From Astrothelium macrocarpum (Eukaryota > Ascomycota > Dothideomycetes > Trypetheliales > Trypetheliaceae), in assembly GCA_021030915.1 (NCBI GenBank), contig JAGEMR010000115.1:1-64000 (forward strand): a DNA stretch of 64,000 nt, given 5' to 3'. The notes under the pieces were generated by a model. That model did not search any database, had not been told where the DNA came from, and saw only the letters and a list, made by a program, of their open reading frames with translations. The position numbers were made by a program, and so were the translations under genes. Numbering within the stretch: the stretch's first letter is position 1; the number at the start of each line of letters is the position of its first letter. Of this stretch, positions 11,901 to 22,641 are shown in pieces.

Positions 11901-12067
11901 AGCAGCATAGAATTAGTCCAGGATGTCATCTTTGGTGAAAATTTCCGAGTGGACCAAGGGGCCAAGAATTTGACGGCGACAGGTATTGACGAGTAAGCTG
12001 GAATGTGCGCGGATGGCAGCATACAACGTGGCAAGGAATGCTTGAAAGTTGACGTTACGTACCTCAT
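8999..12067 (-). CDS. vtc4: Vacuolar polyphosphate polymerase VTC4
   Basis: Catalytic subunit of the vacuolar transporter chaperone complex, which makes polyphosphate from ATP and moves it into the vacuole. Four exons: 12067-12063, 11892-11388, 11324-9674, 9537-8999; introns of 170, 63 and 136 nt, the second with a perfect TACTAAC branch; product 899 residues. Domains in order: SPX (about 1-170, starting M-R-F-G, with K-K-H-D near its end); tunnel-fold polymerase domain (about 220-510) with R-L-R-W-Y-G-G, E-R-K-T-H-R-E-D, D-T-E-L-T-M-V-R-E-D and A-V-L-E-V-K-L, all closely matching yeast Vtc4; a long acidic linker (about 530-700); and a VTC1/DUF202 domain with three transmembrane helices. The linker makes it much longer than yeast Vtc4 (721). 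The first exon carries only ATGAG of coding sequence. SPX should couple activity to inositol pyrophosphates. Confidence 0.95.
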
Positions 12068-12762
12068 GCTGCATGTGCCCTAACGGTTTCCCGTGTGGAG
12101 GAATGAGGTTCTGCGGGGCAACTCGGCTGCTGGCTGAGAATTTTTGAAGCTGCCAGATTACTTCAAAATAAGAATGGGGGTAAGATGGATAGCTAGAAGG
12201 AATTTGAGAAGCTCAACTACCCCTCAGAAGACTTTGCAAAGACGTACAGGTACAAAAGTGAGGTGGGGAGGGCAATGTTTCTGGTCACGCTGAGCTCAAG
12301 CTTCCGTCTGGTCTCGCGCCATTGGCCAATTGGAGATTCGCCATTTCCCACGGGCCTAGATCGGATACCAAGACCTAGATCCCTGTGTTTTTCATTCCAA
12401 AACATTCAATCGCGTGAAGTTCAAGGGGGTGAGGCCAGTAGTACCGTCACAACTATAGGCAAAATGCAGGCAAGATCTCATTCTCAGCAGTCTATCCACT
12501 CGCTATGCTTTCATTGGTGATAAAGGTTTAAATAATAACACTACACAGAATAGTATGTCCATAGAAGAACCGTGTCAAATCAAAGTTGAAAATTGAAAGA
12601 AACTGCCATCAAGAAGAAAGTCATGTTCTTGTAGCAGGTGCACAACCCCGTGCAACCCAGCCTTCGCTCCGTTGTAGCAAATCCAGACTCCCTATGTGTC
12701 GCTTCATAGCCGTTTATCCAACATGCACATGCCATCACCGTCTCTCTGGCTCATATCATCTC
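12068..12762. other. Intergenic region (vtc4 promoter, GH128 3' flank)
   Basis: About 700 bp holding the 5' flank of vtc4 and the 3' flank of the GH128 gene, both on the minus strand. No reliable open frame, RNA gene or named binding site stands out. Confidence 0.5.
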
Positions 12763-14229
12763 TTAACTGGAGTAGGAAGCAGTGTATTTCTGGTAAGTGC
12801 TACCAGTCTGAGTGAGAGAGTCCCCATTGACCATGAGACCATCTGAGACCATGAAGTAAGAATATCCCTTCACCCAGTCTTGGGCGTCAAGATACGGGAG
12901 GACGGTCTCAAGGCAGTCAGACTGCTGTGAGTCAGTGGCTGGGAAATAGCCGTCAGCATCGTGCGGAAGACCGTCTTCAAATCCGAATTCGGTGATATAA
13001 GTGGTGAAGTATCCGCCTTTGGCACCAGCGAGGTGCGGGAATTTCGAAGCAAGCGTTTGAGATGCATTGCCAACGTAGTCGATGAAATCCTGAGCATTCT
13101 CGTAGCTAGCATACCAGTGGAGGTTGACCGCATCAATTTGGCACCCGGTACAACTGCCAAGGAACTGTTCGAGGTAGTCCAAACCTTGATTCGGGCTCTC
13201 GCTATTGGTGACGGCAGGTGCGACAATCTCAATGCCTTGGTTGTAGTAAGGACTGACGTAGGTACCAAAGTTGCTGACACAAGATGCTACATCCATGTTG
13301 GCTTGGCCACCGTTATCGGGCTCATTGAAAGTGAAGATGGTCTTGGCATCGGCGTCTTTGACAGCAGCAGGGAATTGACTGGTCCACTGCTCAGTGGCAT
13401 CGTGGAGAGTAGGAATGTACGTGAACTTGGAAGTAAGGCCACCAGACGTGGGTACCCAGTTCCAGCCCCATCCTGCAAAGCCCTCGAAGGGAGTAGTCAG
13501 ACTGGCATCGTTGTAAGCAACACCACGCTTGACACTTGGTGCTGCCGAGCTCTGAGCAACAGAGGAGCTGGACGGAGCGGCGGAACTGGAGGAGGTGGCG
13601 ACAGTTGTCGCAGCTTCAGCACTGCTTGTTTCAGCCTCTGCAGTGGATGAAGTAGCGGCAGTATAGACGGGTGCCTTCGAATCGGCAGCTACTGAAGCAG
13701 TGGAGCTTTCGACAGCACTGATGGGACTGGCAGAACTCTCAACCGAGCTGCTGGCGGTTTGGGGACCGTGGTAAGGAGTAACCTTGGTGGGTGCAGAGAA
13801 GGTCGTGCTGGCAGCCGCAGAGGCGCTCGTCTCTTCGGTGGAGACCGAACTGGAGGCTTCAGTGGCAGCAACAGAGGCCGAGGAGCCGGAACCTGGGGTG
13901 ACAGTGACAGTCACGATATTGGTAGAAGTCTCGGTAACGGTTTCGCCCTCGGTTGCGCATGAAGAGTCACTGGCAACGACCTCACTGTTGGCAGAAACTG
14001 GAGAGATTGTTGCGAGGATGGCTGATGTGGATGTTCCGGAGAACGGAAAGATGCCAGTCGAGTTTGCAGTAAAGTTTCCTGATTGGTATCCTGTTCCATG
14101 AGGACGGTGGTGGTGGTGGACACCACCGTGGCCATGAGAGGGCTTCCATGGGTAAGCAGCTTGCGGATGGGCAAGAGCCTGGACGGAAAGGAGCGAAAGG
14201 AGAGCTACGTTGGTCGTGAAGCTAGACAT
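12763..14229 (-). CDS. GH128 (Asl1-type) beta-1,3-glucanase-like wall protein
   Basis: Single exon, 488 residues from ATG 14229; the frame runs six codons further upstream without another ATG. A signal peptide (M-S-S-F to A-L-A) is followed by a His-rich segment (G-H-G-G-V-H-H-H-H-R-P-H) and a long Ser/Thr/Ala-rich, mucin-like stretch to about residue 240. The C-terminal half, beginning K-R-G-V-A-Y-N, is the Asl1/GH128 catalytic domain: F-N-E-P-D-N-G-G (acid/base Glu), L-H-W-Y, and I-T-E-F-G (nucleophile Glu). The family hydrolyses beta-1,3-glucan or acts in wall assembly. K-R just before the domain could be a Kex2 processing site, and the linker is probably heavily O-mannosylated. It lies next to vtc4 on the same strand with no evident functional link. 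Confidence 0.9.
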   Translation of the reverse strand: MSSFTTNVALLSLLSVQALAHPQAAYPWKPSHGHGGVHHHHRPHGTGYQSGNFTANSTGIFPFSGTSTSAILATISPVSANSEVVASDSSCATEGETVTETSTNIVTVTVTPGSGSSASVAATEASSSVSTEETSASAAASTTFSAPTKVTPYHGPQTASSSVESSASPISAVESSTASVAADSKAPVYTAATSSTAEAETSSAEAATTVATSSSSAAPSSSSVAQSSAAPSVKRGVAYNDASLTTPFEGFAGWGWNWVPTSGGLTSKFTYIPTLHDATEQWTSQFPAAVKDADAKTIFTFNEPDNGGQANMDVASCVSNFGTYVSPYYNQGIEIVAPAVTNSESPNQGLDYLEQFLGSCTGCQIDAVNLHWYASYENAQDFIDYVGNASQTLASKFPHLAGAKGGYFTTYITEFGFEDGLPHDADGYFPATDSQQSDCLETVLPYLDAQDWVKGYSYFMVSDGLMVNGDSLTQTGSTYQKYTASYSS

Positions 14230-17200
14230 GTTGACGGATGTGATCAAAGAACCTTATGATGCCGTGTAATCGTGCTGTGCTGTAGGAATGCAGATATTCA
14301 ACAGTGAAGGATAAAGCGCGACTACCGGGAGCGCAGATGCTGGAGGCCGACCAGGGCTATTGCAGGTGTTCTTAATGAAAGTGGGTTTCTTGAGAACAAG
14401 AAACAAAGAGTGGACGAGCAAAGAGGATGCTCACAATGAAGGAATGGCAATAGGCACGAGGTGAAGGGTGAGGATCACGGTGGTGACTGGCAAAGGGGAG
14501 GAAGGGAGGGAGGTCGGCGCGGGGTCCCGAGTTGATTTAAGTGACAGTCCACGCATTTTGCTAGACTCGCTTGGGAACACACCGGCACGAAGACTTCGTT
14601 CATCCCCATGTCAGCGCTTGTCCAGTTTCACTCGGCCGCCACTTGCTGCTTCGTCTTCTAAGCCACTCCGAAAGGGCTGGCTCAAAAGCCGGACTACTTT
14701 TCGGCTCCTACACCCTGTCATTGTCGTTTTCCGATCATGGCTTGAAAGCCCGTTGTTCCAGCCAAGCAGAGTGAGATTACCATGCATGGAATGCTCACTG
14801 ATTGGCGGCCTTGCATGTTTCCTACGCAATATCTTATGTACATAGCTCTACAGAGCACGCTCTTCAGGCTTGCGATGTTTGAAGCATACAAACGACGCTG
14901 TGCGATCTCCAGCCAAAATTTCGACCCTTCCTTGACGAAGATCGTCAGGAACACTTTCTAGCGCATGCAGGGGCCCCCAGCATCGGAGCTTTGATTCGCC
15001 ACTCACCTTGTTTGTTTATGAAAGGGGTCGAGTTTGCATTCAAAGAACAGGGTTTAGGCCCGCGGCTTGACCAGCAAACCGCTCCTTCTGAAACGGTGGC
15101 TTGTCCAATCCCCTTCCCGACCGTGATGGCGCTGCACCTTGTTCCTGCATCGCTGCACTCTCCTTCACCCTTTCATCCGTTCGTGTGGGCGAGATTGGTC
15201 GAGTCTCTGAATGTTGAGCGAATCGCTGAACTCTTGATACTCCACACTTAGCCTTCATCTCACCGTATTTCAGTATTTTTGCAAGTTGACCAGTAGTTGC
15301 TGACCACTGGAGCCCGTAAGCCGCAGAAGTTTGCACACCTCATCCAACACCACTGCAATTCCCTCATTGCGACTTTCCTTCATTTTCCGCCCAACATGGC
15401 ACACTTTGCAGTAGTCTCGACTCGCTAGCCCGTTGCCAACACGCTTTTTGATCGTATCTTGACTCAAAACTCTTCCATCCGTTCATTCATGCCACGCGGC
15501 ATTTCGCGCACTCGCTAACCGCATTTAGATCCAGCGACCGTAATAGGGGCCAGCCATCTCTGTTAATGCATCGAACACTGCCCAGCTACTCGTCAAAAAG
15601 GTAACAATTTCCTGTCTCTAGGTGGATACTAATCAAACCGGTTTCAAAGTGCCGGATGGGGATAAACTAGTCCATTCCCGTTCAACCACATTTGTTGTTC
15701 CTGACGCAAATCCACTTTATAAGTACATGCAATTTGAGCAATTTTGATCTCATGATCGGCTGACGGGTTACTGTCTAGAACTTTAAGCCCACCGCCACTG
15801 CAAAGATTTTTTGCGTGGGCTGCTCCACACCCTTTTGAAGGAAACTTTAGATTGAGCTTCCCTCCAAAACCTTAAAATCCTGCAAACTTCGAGCCAAATC
15901 ATTGCATGCTGGGGCATTGCTTCGATCAAGCTTTTCGATTCATCCGGCTTTGCACACAATTTTGGGATAGAATTTCTTTTGTCAAAATCATATATTGCGG
16001 TTGGCGAGTTTCTTACACCTTACCCAAGTCGTTACCGCCCAGTCACTGCGAACTGCCGCTGTATCCACATCCTTCACCTCCACAAACGCCCATTAATTTA
16101 TGTGATACCACAAAAGACTTTCATTTAATTTCCTCAGGTCCTTTGGGGTGCCTGCCACTGTTGGCAATTCAAAGGTCATTGCTTTTTGTATCAAGAGAAT
16201 GTCATGGAATTACGTTGTCCTGGGTAGACCAACCTGTCTTCTTCAGACTGCAACGAGGCAATACCCGGTTAGACGATAGAAACAGACTAGAAAAGAGGAT
16301 CACACCCTCCATTGACATTATTTTGCTGAGAGCGCAATTATCGACCGGCAAACAAATAATCGCAAAGGCTTGGGCACGAAATTACCTTGTAAGTTGACTT
16401 CGGATTGGAGATAGAAGGGAACCGGAGGCTTAATGAAACTGGCGAAAGGTATGTGAATAAAGCAAAGGGCGGTTACGAGATGTTCGACCAACCGAATAGA
16501 TCCGGCATTTCGTTACTCGAATCACGACCTTATTGGTTCGACTGCAGATGCTAGCTGAACAATTAAAAGTGGCTAAGGTTTTGGCCAAGGTTCTGCCCAT
16601 GGCCGTCTCCCAATGATGTCTTACCTGATCAAGAATTCGGAATTTAGTCAATAAGATTCGCAAAGAAGAAAAAAAAAAGTCGTCGATACTGTACATTCCG
16701 TTGATTACGAAACCGAGCGGGTATTCGGGTGGCTTGGATGCTTGAAATGATGACTTGGAAACACCGCCGGGCTCAACTAAAAATCATGCTTGGAACCGGG
16801 CTTCCAGCAAACAATATGATCGCTGAGCATCAGAATCTCGTTGTGCATTACATTGAACGTAACGGCATAACTATTGAGAAAAGTACATTGCCTCGAATCA
16901 AAGTGGCACAACAGAGACGAAAATGAGCTAAGTTGATCTCTAATTAATGATTTATCCATTGTGCAATATACATACCCTGGGCTTATTGTCAACAGTCTAA
17001 AGGTAGTGTCTGGCTGTATTCTGAAAGCTTGGTCAGGATCGGAATGGTCTAAACTTCTGATAGATGCGATCAACATGTGTGCCGGATTTGGTCAACCTCT
17101 CGTATATGCAATCACGGAAAGCACAGCAAGCTGGATACGTCAAAATTATGCACCTTGCTCGCACATTGGTTGAAGATAACCTACATAGTGAATGTGAATA

Positions 17201-17677
17201 ACTAGTCTAATGAAGACAGAAAGCATCAGAAATGACGAGAGATGGAGGGACCATACCGAATAAGAAGAGCAATTCGACTTGGGCCTCGGAGTCGAGAGCA
17301 CGACTCGAGAAGACGCAAAGCAGGGGCTCGAAAGCGCAGCGGGCGGAGCGGAGGCGGGATCCGAACGCGCTGACAAACAGGACTCAGCTCGACTAATCAA
17401 CACGTTAATCGCCCCGAGGCATGATCACGACACGACCCGTCAAAGCGTTCAGAGACATTTGTCGACACTGTCTTTGCTTTTAGTGATAAATCTTCTGACA
17501 GATTAGTGATGGCGATAGGAAGTATGCACCGTGCAGCGTGTTTGCGAAGTATAAGAGGAGCATCAGCATGCTCGGATAGAAATCTCATTCTATCCTATAA
17601 AGGTCTCTAACATTGTGAGAATTCTTGTGGGCTATTTGATAATTGACATCCACTGTGCCCGAGTTTCTATAACCGAA
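14230..17677. other. Gene-poor interval
   Basis: About 3.4 kb. The left part is the promoter of the GH128 gene and the right part that of the alpha/beta hydrolase. Open frames such as 15906-16397 (163 codons, plus strand) show no domain, signal peptide or splice context. A compact G+C-rich patch at about 17270-17440 stands out from its surroundings but has no identifiable content. No tRNA was recognised. Confidence 0.5.
17596..17602 (+). promoter_or_regulatory. Candidate TATA box of the alpha/beta hydrolase gene
   Basis: TATAAAG about 76 bp upstream of ATG 17678, the expected distance for a fungal TATA element with a short leader. Assigned on sequence and position only. Confidence 0.4.
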
Positions 17678-18607
17678 ATGGCGACCCAGGAGACGGCAAA
17701 AACACTTTTCCTGGATGTGGATGGGAGCAATATTGCGTATCGCCTCATCGGCAACGGCACCAATTCTTCACCACCATTGCTTATGCTCAATCATGTTCGA
17801 TCGACAATTGATACTTGGGATCCAGAAGTCATCAACAACCTAACTGCCACTGGTCGCCAACTGATTACTTACGACTATACAGGTCTTGGGCACAGCAACG
17901 GCTCGATCGCCCCCAGCATCCGCGGTTTTGCCCTGAATCTACTTGCATTTCTTCATCAGCTGCTACCGACGCTGCATGCTCAGCAGGTCGATGTCCTCGG
18001 ATTTTCGATGGGTGGCTATGTAGCTCAGCAGCTTGTCCTTGATGCTCCTGAGGTAGTCCGCAAGCTGGTATTGTCTGGTACAGGCCCGAGCCTCGGTCCT
18101 GACCTACAACGACCAATGAATGAAGTTCAATCGACTATTTTCAGCCCAAGCCCCGGTTTACCGACAATCGACGCATTCTTCCCGTCGTTCACCACTGGTG
18201 ATGAGGGTATCGCGTGGTTCAATCGAAGCACAAACTCTCGGAGTGGTGTTGCTGGAAAGAATGGCGAGCCAGAGATCGCTTCATTTACCATAGGGGATGA
18301 TTTGATCAAGCTAATTGCTGCCTATTTGAGCTGGGATGCAGATCCTACTCCATATTCTCTATTGCAAACCATCCAGAAAGATGTACTGGTCACCAGTGGC
18401 GATAACGATCTTATTGTTCCGACACAAAACTCTTTCGTCCTCTCCCGGCAGCTTTCGCGAGCAAACTTCGTCATGTTCCCGAGCAGTGGCCACGGTCATT
18501 TGTTTCAATATGCCCAATACTTCACCAAGGTCGTTGGCGATTTCCTCGATGGAAAGCTTCCCACTGCGCCATTCTCGGCAGGCCAAATACCTCCGCTAGG
18601 CTCTTAG
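17678..18607 (+). CDS. Alpha/beta hydrolase
   Basis: Single exon of 309 residues. ATG 17678 is chosen because upstream in-frame codons lack another ATG and the fold begins soon after (residue 10 onward). Nucleophile elbow G-F-S-M-G-G with Ser110; acid Asp244 in the G-D-N-D-L-I-V-P loop; His272 or His274 in S-G-H-G-H-L-F. The L-N-H-V-R-S-T-x-D-T-W-D-P segment near residue 40 supplies the oxyanion-hole region, as in fungal and bacterial hydrolases of the lactonase/haloperoxidase-like group. No signal peptide, so probably cytosolic. Substrate unknown. It lies about 670 bp from the complete transposon and is undamaged. Confidence 0.85.
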   Translation: MATQETAKTLFLDVDGSNIAYRLIGNGTNSSPPLLMLNHVRSTIDTWDPEVINNLTATGRQLITYDYTGLGHSNGSIAPSIRGFALNLLAFLHQLLPTLHAQQVDVLGFSMGGYVAQQLVLDAPEVVRKLVLSGTGPSLGPDLQRPMNEVQSTIFSPSPGLPTIDAFFPSFTTGDEGIAWFNRSTNSRSGVAGKNGEPEIASFTIGDDLIKLIAAYLSWDADPTPYSLLQTIQKDVLVTSGDNDLIVPTQNSFVLSRQLSRANFVMFPSSGHGHLFQYAQYFTKVVGDFLDGKLPTAPFSAGQIPPLGS

Positions 18608-19273
18608 GTTCTTGGGTGTTGATTCAAAGGGCTGGACTGTCTGAGGAGCTCGTAAGAATGACTCTTGACTCTGGCGTGGGTTCCAAGTAATACGCTTGTT
18701 CTGTTCTCAAAATTTTCGTCCGCTTTGTTAAACCCGTATCCTTGGTAAAAGTAATATCATTTGTTTAAGTTTCATTTTTGTTGGCGCGTTCAGAATTTCG
18801 CCGAATCACGTAAAACACTATCGTGCGCTGCGGTCTTCATTTAACAGGTCCAAGTTGGCAGCATGCTCATGATCTAATTTGTCTTTCCGGGATTGTCAAA
18901 AATACAAAGAACGTTCTATATCTGTCTCTTATCTCGCCAGTTATAATAATCAACATGCCGCAAGATCTACCTGCCGGGCTGGTAGTAAATAAGGGTACTC
19001 CATTGCCTGTCTTCAAGCAGTGGGTCAATAGCATTGAGCGCAATCCACGTCTTCATTACTACATCTAGACATCTTTTAAGCCTAGTACTGAGCAAGCGTC
19101 TTAGGAGTAGAATGATTTGAAAGAGCATGAATAAGCGTATTCATGTATGAATTGTCAATTAATTTAGGATGAGGAGTTTTGGGCCCTGAAGTTGATATAG
19201 ATAACCCTGAGCTTAACTTTTGGGGTCAACTAAATTTTAGTTCCATCCCAATTGAATTTTATGCACAGTAAAT
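18608..19273. other. Intergenic region next to the transposon
   Basis: 3' flank of the hydrolase gene up to the TA target site. A 37-codon frame opening M-P-Q-D-L-P begins at 18955 in a good start context (TCAACATGCC) and stops at about 19068. It could be a truncated or first exon but cannot be assigned. A+T content rises toward the transposon. Confidence 0.4.
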
Positions 19274-19275
19274 TA

Positions 19276-19319
19276 GGAGTTTTCCACACACTGTGCACAG
19301 GCACACACCGTGCACACCC
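19276..19319. repeat. Left terminal inverted repeat
   Basis: Begins GGAGTTTTCC and ends TGCACACCC. It matches the reverse complement of the right repeat at 43 of 44 positions; the one difference (A for G) is itself a RIP-type transition. TA precedes it at 19274-19275. Confidence 0.93.
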
Positions 19320-19349
19320 CACGAAATTCTCAACACCATGGATTCGAAT

Positions 19350-21348
19350 TCAAATATTTCAACAACCACAATAGCAATTAATATGGGAGTATTTTTAAAA
19401 TGTAGCTAAAATTCATGTCAATAAGAATCATCATTAAATTTAATCATTAAAATGTTGTGGACGTTATCGGCGATGTTAAGGGCGGATAGGATGAGAAACC
19501 GAATCAAATTCATTCAAATATTCCTTATCATCCAATATCACATTTTGAAATTTTTCAATTAATATAATAATATTTCGTTATGATGTCTTCTTTTATTTCA
19601 TTTCATTTCAGAATTATTTTATCATAATTCGTTATTTCTGAATTTTCTATTTTCGTTATTATTTAATTTGACGCTGTCGCTGACGTTTCTATTAAACTAT
19701 CTCACGGTCGTATTTATATTGCGTTTTCATTTCATCTTTTAATTATCTAATAGCAATTTATTCAATTTTCTGAATATTCTATTATTATTTTTGAAATATT
19801 TTTTTTTATTTCTTATATTATTATTATTCTTGAATTAATTAAATTTTATTCGGATTCTAAAATATGATATCATTATATTCAATTGATATTTTCATGATTT
19901 TATAATATTTCGTACGCCATTATTCTAATTTTATAATATCTTTAAAATTATTATTTTTATATTTCATAATACTATTTTCTATTTCCAATTTAATCTATTT
20001 AATTTTAAATCGATTTAATTTATTTTTGAATAAAATATTTAAATTTTATTTTAATTCTGATTTTAATTTCCGTTAATATGATTTCGTAATTTATATTAAA
20101 AAATCTGAGAATATTGAATTATCAGAATATTATTGAAAATGAATTAATATTTGATTAAATATTATTATTGGATCAAATGAATGGAAATTTGTTTTTTTTT
20201 ATCCGCTAATGATATTTTTTTTGATAAAAATTTACTGATATATCTATCAAAATAATCCAAAGAAGTCATTTTTCGTAAAATGGCTGATATTTTGAATTCG
20301 TTGAATTTATTTATTCAAATAATTGGAATAATATATGATTAATGAATTAAATAAATTCATATCAAACGGCTGAAAATGATAAATGGAATGAGAAAAATAA
20401 ATCGCCATCAAAATTCGATTATAATAATAATAATTAAAGAATTTCATTATTATATAATTTTTATAACCATTTATTATTAAAAGGCGGTAATATTTTATAT
20501 TTTTCAATTTAATTTTGGTATATTTATTAAATATTTTTTTTAATTAAATAAATCCGATCATATCATTCGTCCAATTTATTGGCGATATTATAAAATTATA
20601 TTTATAAATAATCGGATTAAAATTTTGAAATCAGAAATTTTGAATCGAATTCGTTTTCGAATTATAAATAAATGAAGAAGATAGATTTATTCCATTCATA
20701 TAAATTATTATCAAAATAATAATCCATTTACGTGAATTGTTTATATCTGATTCATAAAATTGACCGTTTTCGTAAATTGATTTTATAAAAATATGACGCT
20801 GTTTATTGATTTGGCCAATGGCGAAGTCTTTTTCATTCATATTATAAATATTAGAAGGAGATATATGATATTATTCAATTTTGGCGATAATTTAATAAAA
20901 TATTAATATGAAAATAATATAAAATAAGAATTCGTATTAAATCAAAATAAAATTGAAATTATTTATAATTATCTGTTCTTTTTTAAATAAAATTAAATGA
21001 AAATAAAAAAACTGATTTTAATTTGATTAAATGATGTTTTATAAAATGATTTATTCAGTTTTTTGATAACGATTTTTTATATAAATTGGCAGCGAAATTT
21101 TATATCATTCAATTAATTAATGGAATTCTATGATTTATAAATATATTAATTCATTTAATTAATATCATTTTCTGTTATTGTGAAAATATTGTGTTGGTGT
21201 TATGAACGCTGATTGTTTTGTCCTGGATAATTCCTTTATGGCGCCGCGATAACGTTATACATTCAATTCCATATGATTTTGTTATCTCGCTGTAATTAGG
21301 ACATTTCTGCGCATTCGCAGCTGCAATCGCCTCCTCAATCGGGCTCAT
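19350..21348 (-). pseudogene. Broken pogo/Fot1-type transposase
   Basis: Remnant transposase running right to left. From 21348 it opens M-S-P-I-E-E-A-I, followed by an HTH with S-Y-G-I-E-C-I-T-L-S-R-R-H, typical of fungal pogo-like transposases. Near 20840 the DDE superfamily block reads Y-N-M-N-E-K-D-F where the family has D-E-K-G-F. At 20507-20307 the next block reads L-L-I-I-N-G-Y-K-N-Y where the family has D-G-H-x-S-H, followed by a recognisable Q-P-x-D-M-x-L-F. Both catalytic Asp positions are Asn, each a single G-to-A change. Stop codons separate the blocks. The exact original limits are uncertain. Confidence 0.85.
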
Positions 21349-21395
21349 ATTGGTGGTGTAATTCGTGTTTGAATTCGTGGAATTGAAAAATTTCA

Positions 21396-21439
21396 GGGTG
21401 TGCACGGTGTGTGCCCGTGCACAGTGTGTGGAAAACTCC
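21396..21439. repeat. Right terminal inverted repeat
   Basis: Partner of 19276-19319, ending GGAAAACTCC and followed by TA (21440-21441). It contains two GTGCAC palindromes (21400-21405 and 21417-21422), 17 bp apart start to start, the same spacing as in the truncated copy at 773-795. Confidence 0.93.
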
Positions 21440-21441
21440 TA

Positions 21442-22641
21442 TAGATCTCGGAAGAATGACAAGTCAATCATCCCCATCATTACAGCCGGCCTCGTCTACG
21501 CGCAGCTAATCATATTTCTCGAATTGAGACGACGGTCGGTAACGGATTACATTTTCGAACATCCTCTGCATCCGATTGCTGGATCTGGTTCAGCTTAAAT
21601 TGGTTTAAGAGGCACAGTCCGATCGGTGAATAGTGAATAGCTATTCTCGATACCAGAATGAGAAACTCCCCATGCGGTTTCCCTGGCGTTTCATTTCCCT
21701 TTAAGCGCCAGCAGTGCTACTTTCTCCAGACTTTTTGATTAACTTTGTATTTAAACAAAACCTATTAGCATCGCTAAGATCCGCAGCAAATTCTACCCGT
21801 GGCATAACTGATGTGTCTAGCCAGGTAGTAATGGAACATGTACCAATAGAGTGAGCTGGACAAAAAGACATAGAATGATACTCCAATTGCACGAAATCAG
21901 CTGTTCGCTTGTAGTTTCTCTTCACGCGCAGCAATGCATTATGGTTTACACATTACACATTGCACATTAGCCTAACTTAGTCGCTGTAAGTAGTGCGAAT
22001 TCTACCTCTTTTTGTATCGAGGCAGGAACACTATTGGTTGAGAACTGTTCGTCGCGAGTAATTAAAGATTTGGGAGATATTACCGATTGGCATCAACATT
22101 TTCTCGAATGCCTCAATCTCATAGGCCTCAGTTGTCAGCACAGGTCTTGGTAAAGAAGTCACAAATTTGCGGGCAGTCAGAGGAATGGATCAAACCAAAT
22201 GATAAACTCCACTCAATAAACATAGGCAAGCAGGATACGATAAAGTCGGCTATTGAACAACAAGCAACTTCTTAGCAAATTAGTTCAGCTTTCATATGTC
22301 TGGATTGTTCCACCAAGGATCCGTTGTTGCTACTCAACAAAGCTGAGCCGTGCAATTATAATTGGCGTCAAAATGAGGTCTACATTGGAGCTTCCGACGA
22401 ATGGCCGCTTTGCATTCGTTACGAAATGCAGTAGAGGTAAAGAGTACCTTATTCGCGGCCTCAATTTGGAATCCGATAGACTGAAAACAGCAGGCGGTGT
22501 GAAGCGGCAGTATCTACAGACGAGCCTGCGGTTGTCGAGACTTCCAGAAGCAAAGAATGCAATCGGGCAGCCGCCGTCATTGAAACTACCTATGGCTCCC
22601 ATGAGGGATGAAGGTACCAACTCTTCCACGTCAACTCGACC
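21442..22641. other. Intergenic region, gcn5 promoter side
   Basis: About 1.2 kb of normal composition after the transposon. Short open frames on both strands have no recognisable domain. The right end must hold the gcn5 promoter and leader. Confidence 0.5.

Larger units (their letters stand above)
19276..21439 (-). mobile_element. Complete RIP-inactivated pogo/Fot1-type (Tc1/mariner) transposon
   Basis: A 2164-bp element with 44-bp terminal inverted repeats (19276-19319 and 21396-21439, one mismatch), flanked by TA on both sides (19274-19275, 21440-21441), the Tc1/mariner/pogo target duplication. The interior is extremely A+T-rich. On the minus strand, recognisable remnants of a pogo/Fot1 transposase appear in order: an N-terminal helix-turn-helix segment (from 21348), the start of the DDE domain (near 20840) and its middle portion (20507-20307). 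Stops interrupt every frame, and substitutions against the family consensus are of the C-to-T/G-to-A kind expected from RIP. The terminal 44 bp are much better preserved than the body. Non-autonomous and dead, although the ends could in principle be recognised by a related transposase. Confidence 0.93.

Noticed and set aside
15906..16397. 163-codon plus-strand frame
   Set aside because: No recognisable family, signal peptide or splice signals; length is within chance in a 3-kb empty interval.
8999..18607. A biosynthetic or wall-remodelling gene cluster between the transposons
   Set aside because: The genes (vtc4, GH128, alpha/beta hydrolase) have no shared pathway, and no synthase, transporter or dedicated regulator is present.
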